Assembly (NCBI GenBank): GCA_964393615.1
Contig: CAYMUR010000041.1
Coordinates: 1-41,255, forward strand
DNA length: 41,255 bases
DNA from: CAYMUR01 sp964393615
GTDB lineage: Bacteria > Planctomycetota > Planctomycetia > Pirellulales > Pirellulaceae
Direction: 5' to 3'
Shown: positions 1 through 7,385 of the stretch, piece after piece
How the letters are laid out: the number at the start of each line of letters is the position of its first letter
How positions within the stretch are numbered: the stretch's first letter is position 1
Notes under the pieces: model-generated
Told to the model about the DNA's origin: nothing
Database searches by the model: none
Seen by the model: only the letters and a program-made list of their open reading frames with translations
Program-made: the position numbers and the translations under genes

Positions 1-1148
1 AGCAGATCACGCAGAAGTTCACGCGTGTGCTCTGCCAGTGTTGGGGCACAGGAAGAAGGCGTCGACCTTTCGCCTGTCCTGATGGGTGACGCGGCTAGCC
101 GTAGCGGTCCGTAGATGGGGTGATCGGTTTCTATGATCATCTTGTTGGTCACCAGTTGTTCATCGGTCAGGGCTTCGGCCAATGAATTGATGGGACCGAT
201 CGGTACTTGTCCACGAAACTTTTCGACCCAGTGGGCGGTGGTTTTCTCGGCAAATATCTTTTCGAGCAGTGGCAGTAGTTCATCACGATGTGTCAACCGG
301 TCGGCAAAGGTCGTAAAACGCAAATCGTTAGCCAACTCACCATGCCCCAGTCCTGCGGCTAGACGTTGCCAGAATACTTCCTTGGCACACATCACGACGA
401 TCCATCCATCTGACGTCTGAAAGTTTTGGCAGGGTATTAATGTCTGATGGCTCGACGCCGTGGTTCGAATGGGTGTCCAATCCCGGTTGAGATTCCAGGC
501 GGCGAAGTAGGAGAGCATGGAGACGGCTGTGTCCATCAGGCTTACATCCACGTGGCGTCCGCGCCCCGTGCGTTTTGCATCAAAAAGTGCGGCGGTCAAA
601 CCGAGTCCCGCCGCAAAGCCTGTGGCAAAATCGATAATCGAGACACCGCACTTTCCAGGGGCCCCGTCCGGTTCACCCGTTACCGACATGTAACCAGTCA
701 ATCCTTGCACAATGGCATCGTATCCTGGCTCGGCAGCCCGCGGTCCATCTGGCCCGAACCCTGACAACGAGCATGTGACGGCGGCCGGGGTTTGTGAGCG
801 TAGTGTCGCGTAGGTCAAACCAAGTTGTGATGGTTGATCACCGCGTAGATTGTTGAAGACAGCATCACTGACCCCGACTAAACCTTCGAACGCTTCACGC
901 CCTTTTTTGCTGCGCAAATCCAGGGCTACTGATTTTTTATTCCGGTTGAAAGCCTGGAAGTACAACGAATCTGCTTCGATGGCATAGGGGGGCACGTACC
1001 GTGCCACATCACCACCTGTGGTGGGATCTTCGATCTTGATCACTTCGGCGCCCATGTCCACCAGGTTCAGCGTGGCGAACGGACCGGCCCCGAACTGTTC
1101 TAATGCCAGTATCCTCACGCCGGCCAATGGTCCACTGATATCCGTCAT
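1..1148 (-). CDS. Class III CoA-transferase (CaiB/BaiF family), partial
   Basis: Family III CoA-transferases move CoA between carboxylic acids through an aspartyl-CoA thioester. Reading from the ATG at 1148, the protein opens MTDISGPLAGVRILAL and continues with VIKIEDPTTGGD, FNRNKKSVALDL, GYDAIVQGLTG and GRGRHVDVSLMD, all standard CaiB/BaiF blocks. The aspartate of HVDVSLMD fits the catalytic position. About 382 codons are visible. The frame stays open to base 1 and ends in the family's C-terminal EHTRELL region, so only a few residues should be missing. A MaoC-like hydratase lies 47 bp upstream on the same strand, which suggests a two-gene acyl-CoA unit. Substrates cannot be read from sequence. 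The family call is firm, the acids handled are unknown. Confidence 0.9.
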   Translation of the reverse strand, partial: MTDISGPLAGVRILALEQFGAGPFATLNLVDMGAEVIKIEDPTTGGDVARYVPPYAIEADSLYFQAFNRNKKSVALDLRSKKGREAFEGLVGVSDAVFNNLRGDQPSQLGLTYATLRSQTPAAVTCSLSGFGPDGPRAAEPGYDAIVQGLTGYMSVTGEPDGAPGKCGVSIIDFATGFAAGLGLTAALFDAKRTGRGRHVDVSLMDTAVSMLSYFAAWNLNRDWTPIRTTASSHQTLIPCQNFQTSDGWIVVMCAKEVFWQRLAAGLGHGELANDLRFTTFADRLTHRDELLPLLEKIFAEKTTAHWVEKFRGQVPIGPINSLAEALTDEQLVTNKMIIETDHPIYGPLRLAASPIRTGERSTPSSCAPTLAEHTRELLRDL

Positions 1149-1195
1149 CGGTTCCAATCGTGCAAAATTCTGTTTTTAAATGCAGGATGCTGGTT

Positions 1196-1681
1196 TCAGC
1201 CATCGCAGGGCAGCTTGCCCTCGCCGAGCGTTGCATGATTCTTTTTGGGGACAAGCACCTTTCGTCGAAATGTCATCACTTTTTCACCATGTTGATTGGT
1301 GACTTCTGTTTCGATACTGACAATACCACGATCGCCCCGACTTGTTTCGCGCACCTCCAACACACGACTGTTGCAGTAGATCGTATCACCATGGTAAACC
1401 GGTGCGTCATGGGTGATCGATTCGTATTCCAAGTTTGCAATGGCACGCCCGGACAGATCCGCGACCGTCTGTCCTACGGCGACTCCAAAGACGAGTGTAC
1501 CTACGACGACCTGACGTCCCTGTTGCGTGTGGTGAGCCGCATAGTGTGCATCGACATGCAACGGATGTTGGTTCTGCGTCAATAGTGAAAACCAGGTGTT
1601 ATCCGCTTCATGGATTGTGCGGCCTGGCCAGTGACGAATGATTTGTTCGGCTGAAAAGTCTTCCCAGAAACGGCCATACAT
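1196..1681 (-). CDS. MaoC-like hydratase/dehydratase (hot-dog fold)
   Basis: This 161-residue protein matches MaoC-type enoyl-CoA or mesaconyl-CoA hydratases, which add water across acyl-CoA double bonds. It opens MYGRFWEDFSAEQIIRHWPGRTI, then carries the hydratase segment around NQHPLHVDAHYAAHH (about residues 36-50), whose HxD pattern is the usual active-site region. FGVAVGQTVADLSG and a C-terminal strand (EKVMTFRRKVLV) follow. The ATG at 1681 has a GAGG Shine-Dalgarno six bases upstream. The gene precedes the CoA-transferase at 1148 on the same strand, so the two are probably cotranscribed. The length is normal for a single hot-dog domain. The exact substrate is unknown. Confidence 0.88.
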   Translation of the reverse strand: MYGRFWEDFSAEQIIRHWPGRTIHEADNTWFSLLTQNQHPLHVDAHYAAHHTQQGRQVVVGTLVFGVAVGQTVADLSGRAIANLEYESITHDAPVYHGDTIYCNSRVLEVRETSRGDRGIVSIETEVTNQHGEKVMTFRRKVLVPKKNHATLGEGKLPCDG

Positions 1682-1827
1682 GTTGATCCTCGTTGGGATG
1701 GAAATAATCGGTTGCCAGTCGTGTTGATCCCTGTGCCAAAAACAGATCCACTCATCAGGTCGATCCAGCTCCGCGGCAGCCTAGCAGTTTAACGGGAACA
1801 GCCTGTTTTTGCTGTACCATGTTTGCT

Positions 1828-1851
1828 GAAACGTTTGTCGAAACGTTTGTC
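1828..1851. repeat. 12-bp perfect tandem duplication
   Basis: The unit GAAACGTTTGTC occurs twice head to tail and is followed by a partial third copy (GAA). It lies in the 210-bp spacer between the MaoC-like gene and the ceramidase-like gene. No function is evident. It is one of several short tandem duplications in this window. Confidence 0.8.
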
Positions 1852-1891
1852 GAATCCGATGGATTGGACCGTCACTTGTTTTATTTCCGTG

Positions 1892-3331
1892 TCATCTATT
1901 CTGTGCCAATTGTTCCATCAGTCCCAGGCACGTATCCGCAACCTGGTGTGACGATCCTTTGGCGGGAGCCAGGCGGAGTCCGTCACGGTGTGCCATTTTC
2001 CAGTAGGTGTCGGTTTCGAAACCGCCGCGGTCGATTTCCTCGTCGGTACCAATGTAACCGAACAAGCCATTCGTGTCGCCACAAACCATCGTGTGTGGAT
2101 GGGGCGAATTCTCACGAATATAACGACAGGTTTCGGTGAAATTTTCACCGGGTGAGAGGACTGTGTAGACATCACCTATCCGCAGGCCGCCTACCGTGAT
2201 TGACAATTTGTCACGCAGTGACTCACCTGCAGCCAGCCTGCGCAAAATTTCTTCACAGTAGCGAATATTGACATCCACAAAACGTTTCTTTTGATCTGCA
2301 TTGAGAAACTCGGGCACATTCACACCACCGACCCAACAGGCGTGTGGATAATCTTCAACTTCCTGCTGAAATCTGCGGCGAATAGCAATCGCCTGTTCGA
2401 GTTCCTGTTTGGTGTACATGGACCGACAACAGAGTTCGATGGTTTGCCACTCAAACCGCAGTGGTACACCACGCAGAGGTACCAAGTGATTGAGTCCGAT
2501 GCTGACCGCATCGGCGAGACGGTTGCCCAGCAGGCGAGCCTGTTGTGGCCCGCAAAACATGTAGTAATTGTGGACATTGCCGCAAAATCCCTGAATAAAC
2601 ATTGCCGGTGCACCCCCCGTCATTTTTTCGATGCGCGCCCGTGCGGTACCGACATAGTCTGATGACACCAGTGTATTATCCAGCAATGTGGCGGGATGGC
2701 AGGCAAAATTAAAGAGGGTTCCCAGCGGTTGGCCATTCTCTTTTTCAAAGTGCAACAGCGATACCGTCTTGTCAAAGTAACAGCCGCCCTGTAATGCCTC
2801 GGCGTAATTGCGGCTGAATTTTACACCGCCACTAGCCAGAGGGAGTCGCGAGTTGTAGCTGATGTTGTCACAATGTGCGACACCGGCAAAAACTTGTACG
2901 GATTGTAAACTCTCGAGAGCACGTTGCGCTGCATCCACACAGCCGTCCAAAAAACGTCTGTGTTCTGCGTCACAGAATGCATTGTCCCAGGCGCCCTTTT
3001 CCATGATCGAGTTACCACCACCTTCTTCTGCAAATCCAGCATAAGATCCGCTCGCGTGCGTCTGACTCGTTGACCAAATCACTTGTTCAACGGTCAGGCC
3101 GACGGCGTCAGCGACCTGCTGCCGTAATGCTAACGTTGCGGGGCAACTGAGTCCTACCAGGTCATGACTGAACCACAGCAGGGTTGTTCCATTGTTTTCG
3201 AGTGCCAGGCAACGTGACAACAACGGTAAGTCGATCTGTTTCATTGTGGGGGTTGTACCCCAGGCTCCAAATTGCGGATGAATGCGTGGCGTGCTGTCAA
3301 AGCCGATAATCGCTCCGCGTAGATGATTCAT
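1892..3331 (-). CDS. Neutral/alkaline non-lysosomal ceramidase-like protein
   Basis: This 479-residue protein resembles the N-terminal domain of neutral/alkaline ceramidases, zinc amidases that cleave ceramide. Visible blocks are GAIIGFDSTPRIHP near the N terminus, FSHDLVGL, QTHASGSYAGF (matching the family's THTHSGP zinc-histidine region) and NFACHPATLL (a second histidine block). It is well short of true ceramidases, which usually exceed 600 residues, and lacks their C-terminal domain. At the site expected for the catalytic serine motif GDVSPN it reads QGFCGNVHN (about residues 246-254), so the nucleophile is not conserved. No export signal is obvious. Planctomycetes carry many such short homologues of unknown substrate. 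The fold call is good, ceramidase activity is doubtful. Confidence 0.8.
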   Translation of the reverse strand: MNHLRGAIIGFDSTPRIHPQFGAWGTTPTMKQIDLPLLSRCLALENNGTTLLWFSHDLVGLSCPATLALRQQVADAVGLTVEQVIWSTSQTHASGSYAGFAEEGGGNSIMEKGAWDNAFCDAEHRRFLDGCVDAAQRALESLQSVQVFAGVAHCDNISYNSRLPLASGGVKFSRNYAEALQGGCYFDKTVSLLHFEKENGQPLGTLFNFACHPATLLDNTLVSSDYVGTARARIEKMTGGAPAMFIQGFCGNVHNYYMFCGPQQARLLGNRLADAVSIGLNHLVPLRGVPLRFEWQTIELCCRSMYTKQELEQAIAIRRRFQQEVEDYPHACWVGGVNVPEFLNADQKKRFVDVNIRYCEEILRRLAAGESLRDKLSITVGGLRIGDVYTVLSPGENFTETCRYIRENSPHPHTMVCGDTNGLFGYIGTDEEIDRGGFETDTYWKMAHRDGLRLAPAKGSSHQVADTCLGLMEQLAQNR

Positions 3332-3684
3332 AGTTTGTTTAGAAAGGGGTAGTTTTTCGAGGGGGTATTAGCGTGTTAGGTGTTGCCGCCTCGGGCTGCC
3401 ACCTTATGAGAAGCATCATTTCCGCTCGACGGTTGATGGTGGAATTGGTATACTATACTCCTACCGCGTACTTGGTGAAATGCGGTTCATCCTGAAAAAC
3501 GTGTTCCGCTAGAACATGGTGAGTGCCGCTACCTGACATTGAACCTCCTGACCTGACATTGAACCCCCTGACCTGACATTGAACCCCCTGACCTGACATT
3601 GAACCCCGGGACATTGAACCCCGGGACATTGAACCCCGGGACATTGAACCCCCGAGTAGTGCTACTCCTAACCCATTGCATGTC
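3332..3684. other. Divergent intergenic region with repeat array
   Basis: This 353-bp spacer separates the divergent ceramidase-like and DUF1501 genes. Its main content is the tandem array at 3531-3654. The remainder shows no convincing gene. Promoters for both neighbours should lie here, but I could not assign -35/-10 boxes with confidence. Confidence 0.6.
3531..3654. repeat. Compound tandem repeat, seven copies of an ACATTGAACC core
   Basis: Four 20-bp units (consensus ACCTGACATTGAACCCCCTG, at 3531, 3551, 3571 and 3591) run into 15-bp units (ACATTGAACCCCGGG, at 3596, 3611 and 3626) and a final partial copy at 3641. The core ACATTGAACC appears seven times with no spacer, and the period switches from 20 to 15 bp at the fourth copy. 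The array ends about 30 bp before the DUF1501 start. It may be a minisatellite or a repeated protein-binding or mRNA leader element. The sequence does not decide between these. Confidence 0.9.
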
Positions 3685-5091
3685 ATGTTTTGTGATCCAC
3701 GCGAACACGGACTCATTGATCGACGGACCCTGTTAACGGCCAGTGGTCTCAGTTTCATGGGTAGTGGGTTACCGGGGTTGCTAGGTGCGGCTCCTACGAC
3801 TTTACGGAAACCTGCTAAATCGACCATTTTGATCTGGCTGGCTGGTGGCCCTTCGCACATTGACCTGTGGGACATGAAGCCCGATGCACCCAGCGAGAAT
3901 CGAGGTGAATTCTCTCCTGTCAACACGACAGCTGCTGATATCCAATTGTGCGAGCACCTTCCACATCTGGCCCAGCGGGCCCATCACTTGGCCATTGTGC
4001 GATCGTTGGGGCATTATGGTCGCGGTCCCAATGACCATCACCCCGGGTATTTTTACAATTTGACGGGACATCCACCGGGAGCTGGTTTCTCCAATACGCG
4101 TCAACCGCGCCCGGATGATTGGCCCTACATTGGCTGTGTTGTGGGTGCCAAACGGCAGTCGCATCCGTATCTACCCCAGGTGATTACGTTGCCTGACTTG
4201 GCGGGCGAGCCAGGGGCACGACGCCCGGGTCAGTTTGGGGCGTTACTTGGCGTGCAGCACAATCCGGTTTACCTGGTGGGGGAACACAAGACACCGACAC
4301 AGTTTCAGGTACCCGCGCTGTCACTCACCGATGTGACCACGCAAACCATGCAGGATAGACGGAAACTGTTAAATGCTCTGACCCAGTCTCGGCGAGCGTT
4401 GGATGTGTCACAGCGGGTGTCCGATTATAGCCAATTCCAGGAAAAAGCGTTCGGCTTGCTGGCGTCGGGGAAAACACAATCTGCTTTGGACGTGATGCAA
4501 GAACCAGAGTCGGTGCGGGAACGTTATGGACCGGGTCTGAATGCGATGAGCATGTTGATGGCTCGTCGCATGGTTGAAGCCGAGGTACCGTTCATCACAT
4601 TGTTTTGGAAAAACGATTATAAAGAGGACAAAAAGCGCGGCTGCCTGGGTGGCGGATGGGACACGCATTGGAAGAATTTTTCATGCCTGAAGGACTATTT
4701 GGTGCCGATGTTTGACCGGCCGTTTTCCGCCCTGCTCGATGATCTCGACGAGCGTGGTCTTTTGGAAGACACCTTGGTACTGGTGACGAGTGAAATGGGA
4801 CGCAGTCCCAAGATTGGAGATAAACGGTCTGCGGGTGCCAAAGAAGGTGGGCGTGACCATTGGACACACTGTATGTCCGTGTTATTGGCTGGTGGTGGTG
4901 TCCGTGGTGGCCAGGTGTATGGAGCCAGTGACAAAATTGGGGCTTATCCTCACGACAATCCGGTGGGACCCGAAGATATTGCCAAAACGATCTATTATGC
5001 GATGGGGATTGATGATTTGACGTATACCGTCGACGATGGGCGTCGGATTAATCTGATGGACCGGGGCGCACCTCTCACGGCGCTTTTTTGA
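3685..5091 (+). CDS. DUF1501 domain-containing protein
   Basis: This 468-residue DUF1501 protein belongs to a family abundant in Planctomycetes and related to the sulfatase/alkaline phosphatase fold; its reaction is unproven. From the ATG at 3685 it reads MFCDPREHGLIDRRTLLTASGL, the usual family opening. The RR pair and following hydrophobic stretch suggest a Tat-type export signal. Family blocks include WLAGGPSHIDLWDMKPDAP, GGWDTHWKNF, LVTSEMGRSPKIG, GRDHWTHCMSVLLAGGG and GGQVYGASDKIGAYP. An in-frame TTG at 3676 is an alternative start. DUF1501 genes often sit beside DUF1553/DUF1549 genes, but no such partner is present here. The upstream tandem array is unusual. Confidence 0.92.
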   Translation: MFCDPREHGLIDRRTLLTASGLSFMGSGLPGLLGAAPTTLRKPAKSTILIWLAGGPSHIDLWDMKPDAPSENRGEFSPVNTTAADIQLCEHLPHLAQRAHHLAIVRSLGHYGRGPNDHHPGYFYNLTGHPPGAGFSNTRQPRPDDWPYIGCVVGAKRQSHPYLPQVITLPDLAGEPGARRPGQFGALLGVQHNPVYLVGEHKTPTQFQVPALSLTDVTTQTMQDRRKLLNALTQSRRALDVSQRVSDYSQFQEKAFGLLASGKTQSALDVMQEPESVRERYGPGLNAMSMLMARRMVEAEVPFITLFWKNDYKEDKKRGCLGGGWDTHWKNFSCLKDYLVPMFDRPFSALLDDLDERGLLEDTLVLVTSEMGRSPKIGDKRSAGAKEGGRDHWTHCMSVLLAGGGVRGGQVYGASDKIGAYPHDNPVGPEDIAKTIYYAMGIDDLTYTVDDGRRINLMDRGAPLTALF

Positions 5092-5210
5092 AAATATCAA
5101 CCATTTTCATGTCTTTTCGGTCAGTGCTGATTCGTGAAGTAAGACTCACCAATCATCCTGCATCTTGTACACGTAGCCTCGATTCCGAAGTCCACCTGAC
5201 TTGTGCCCAG

Positions 5211-6116
5211 CTACGGTGAACCAATCTTTTGGCCACCCACTTGTTTAATCCAATTGGCTGTCCATTCCAGCGCCTCGAGATCGTTGGTAATCGTAGTAAT
5301 TTCAATCCCTTCAATACGTCCAGCGTGTAGCAGGCGTAAGCCAATTTCAAATTGTTTTTCCAGCAGTTGCAAGGATATCCGCTTGCCGCCTCCGTAGTCA
5401 TAAAGATAGGTACAGTAGAGAATTGGTTTGCCGGGATACTGTTTTTCGCAATGTGCCACATGTTTCTCCATGTCACCCACCCGGTCGCTGTGCCACTCGG
5501 GCAACAAGATGCCATCAAGGTACTCGATGTATTCGTCGATATGAGGACGGTTCAGACTCATCGTGTAGAGGACGCCCCATAGTTTTAGCGGTGCTTTTTG
5601 TGCTGCCAATTGCTCTCGAAGGCGGATGAGATGTTTGGGTTTCAAGCCCTTGTTGTAAAACGTTGTGCTCATGTCATCCAGAATCACTCCTTCGATCTGG
5701 TGATACTCAGCGACTAATTTTCCAAGATGTTCCAACCGTTGGTCGAAAACAAATTTGGATTCTTGGTTCTCGTCGGGTGTGATTTCCCACAAGATGTGCG
5801 GCAGATGAGCGACTTGTTCGGTCAAGCGTCTCGCTTCGTCAAAGTCACTCGGCAGTCCGGGTCCGGCCATCATCACGCTTGAGACGCCCAACAGGGACAC
5901 GCGTTGGGCTGGACTGGCTTGGGCGAAGGTTGCCAATGTGTGTTCGCCAGGTGTTGCCATTTCTGGATTTCCCCATACCCAAATAGCGTCCCGAACAAAC
6001 TCGGGCTTTGCTGTGTGTGGTCTGGCAGACTCGCCGCTCTGCGCAATAAGGGGAAGCCAGATCACATTGGCGCAAGTCAAAACAATGAGTATCAGGCTAG
6101 ATTTCCAAACGGTCAT
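5211..6116 (-). CDS. Secreted protein of unknown function, possible TIM-barrel enzyme
   Basis: From the ATG at 6116 the product is 301 residues and begins with a Sec-type signal (MTVWKSSLILIVLTCANVIW, then a cut near IAQSGES). The mature part alternates strand-like hydrophobic segments with acidic or aromatic ends: GVILDDMSTTF, LKLWGVLYTM, YLDGILLPEW, KPILYCTYLYDYGGGK and GIEITTITND. This pattern recalls a glycoside-hydrolase-like (beta/alpha)8 barrel, but I do not recognise a named family. The start at 6116 has a strong AAGGAAGG Shine-Dalgarno, whereas the longer frame opening at 6170 has none. It converges with the DUF1501 gene across about 120 bp. Function is unknown and export is likely. 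Confidence 0.75.
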   Translation of the reverse strand: MTVWKSSLILIVLTCANVIWLPLIAQSGESARPHTAKPEFVRDAIWVWGNPEMATPGEHTLATFAQASPAQRVSLLGVSSVMMAGPGLPSDFDEARRLTEQVAHLPHILWEITPDENQESKFVFDQRLEHLGKLVAEYHQIEGVILDDMSTTFYNKGLKPKHLIRLREQLAAQKAPLKLWGVLYTMSLNRPHIDEYIEYLDGILLPEWHSDRVGDMEKHVAHCEKQYPGKPILYCTYLYDYGGGKRISLQLLEKQFEIGLRLLHAGRIEGIEITTITNDLEALEWTANWIKQVGGQKIGSP

Positions 6117-6121
6117 GCTGA

Positions 6122-6129
6122 CCTTCCTT
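6122..6129 (-). promoter_or_regulatory. Shine-Dalgarno deciding the start at 6116
   Basis: AAGGAAGG on the minus strand lies five bases before the ATG at 6116. It favours this start over the in-frame start 18 codons upstream and places the hydrophobic signal peptide at the true N terminus. Confidence 0.75.
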
Positions 6130-6365
6130 TCGATGAATAGATTGGCGACGGGTACTTGACTGGTAACCACACAATGATGTGGCTTGCTTGTGGGAGAGCA
6201 TCACCAGGATATTCTAAGGGGAAACAATCACAAATCATACTGTGGGTTGGGCGGGATCTACAAAGACCTCGTCAGCCATGCCCTTAATCATGCGAAGTGC
6301 TGTATACTCTGGTGTACCTATGAGATGCTGAGATGTGAACCTTTGTCTTTTTCCTGAAAATTAAA

Positions 6366-7175
6366 ATGGAACCTTGTTTTTGGATGGCTCAACAAATGAA
6401 CCATGTCTTAGCGAATCGTGTAGCGATTGTCACTGGTGGAAGTTCTGGTATCGGGCGTGGTATTGCTTTGGAATTTGCACGAGAGGGAGCGACTGTTGTT
6501 GTGGCAGACTTGCAGGAGGAGCCGAAAGTAGGCAAGTACTACGAGACGGACGTGAACACCACGACGGTGGCTGAAATTGAAAAGCTCGGTGGGAAATCGT
6601 TTTTTGTTCAGACCGACGTGGCCCAAGACTCACAGCTGGAAAACCTGGTTGGGCAGACGGTCGAACAATTGGGTGGTCTGGATATTCTCGTCAACAATGC
6701 CGGCATTTTCATTCCAGGCGACCTGCAGACGCTTTCCATGTCGGATTGGGATCGTATGACACGCATCAACTATCGAGCTGTTTTTGTGGGCTGCAGGTAC
6801 GCGGCAAATTTTCTGAACCAGTCTTCGGCGGGGCGCATCATCAATATTGCTTCGGTCCAGGCATTTGGGGGTGGGGGGGGGCCGGCTTATCCAAGTGCCA
6901 AGGCGGCTGTGGTTAACCTGACTCGTGATTTAGCGCTACAATTAGCGGAGTATGAGACGACCGTGAATGCAATCTGCCCCGGTTACATTGAAACGGCCGT
7001 GCAGGATTACCAGACAACCGAAGCGATTGCCATATCGCGAGCAAGAACCCCCTTGCCTCGCTTTGGGACTCCACGTGACATCGGGCGTGCAGCCGTTTTT
7101 TTATCATCGGAGGATGCAGCATGGATCACGGGTACCTGTCTTAACGTCGACGGGGGCTGGTCGGCAAGCGTCTAG
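6366..7175 (+). CDS. SDR family NAD(P)-dependent oxidoreductase
   Basis: This 269-residue classical short-chain dehydrogenase carries the cofactor motif TGGSSGIGRG near residues 19-28, the structural motif LVNNAG, catalytic Ser at about 163 (INIASVQ), Tyr175 and Lys179 in YPSAK, and the C-terminal ITGTCLNVDGGWSA typical of FabG/glucose-dehydrogenase-like SDRs. It probably oxidises or reduces a secondary alcohol or ketone. VVVADLQEEP after strand 2, with an acidic residue, hints at NAD preference. In-frame ATGs at 6384 and 6396 are alternative starts, and none has a clear ribosome site. A run of nine G at 6873-6881 encodes part of a glycine stretch just before the catalytic Tyr. The gene stands alone, so the substrate is unknown. 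Confidence 0.9.
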   Translation: MEPCFWMAQQMNHVLANRVAIVTGGSSGIGRGIALEFAREGATVVVADLQEEPKVGKYYETDVNTTTVAEIEKLGGKSFFVQTDVAQDSQLENLVGQTVEQLGGLDILVNNAGIFIPGDLQTLSMSDWDRMTRINYRAVFVGCRYAANFLNQSSAGRIINIASVQAFGGGGGPAYPSAKAAVVNLTRDLALQLAEYETTVNAICPGYIETAVQDYQTTEAIAISRARTPLPRFGTPRDIGRAAVFLSSEDAAWITGTCLNVDGGWSASV

Positions 7176-7255
7176 CTTCTCCAGCGAAACGGTGATGCTC
7201 TGAAACCTGTGGAAAGGTCTGTCAGTGGTTGCGGGAGATGCTTGTCGCCGAAATG

Positions 7256-7284
7256 TTCCTGGGAATTGCAGGGATTTCCAGGAA
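7256..7284. other. Hairpin between convergent genes
   Basis: TTCCTGGGAA pairs with TTTCCAGGAA (10 bp with one G-T wobble, 9-nt loop) in the 210-bp spacer between the convergent SDR and polA genes. Neither strand has a U-tract directly after the stem, so an intrinsic terminator role is only possible. Confidence 0.35.
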
Positions 7285-7385
7285 AAGAAAAACGGTTGCC
7301 AGTTAGGAAAACCGGGGCTCTCGCTGGCCGTCTGTTGTTGTCTGTTTCGTCGCGACAATCTGCTTGTTTTTTGAGTCCTCTGAAT

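Noticed and set aside
1160..1585. Plus-strand 141-codon frame
   Set aside because: It lies antisense to the MaoC-like gene, whose motifs are clear.
3531..3654. CRISPR-like array
   Set aside because: The units are directly adjacent with no spacers, the period changes, and no cas gene is present.
3453..3926. Minus-strand frame with a repeated GSMSR motif
   Set aside because: The repetition only mirrors the DNA repeat array, and the frame overlaps the start of the well-supported DUF1501 gene.
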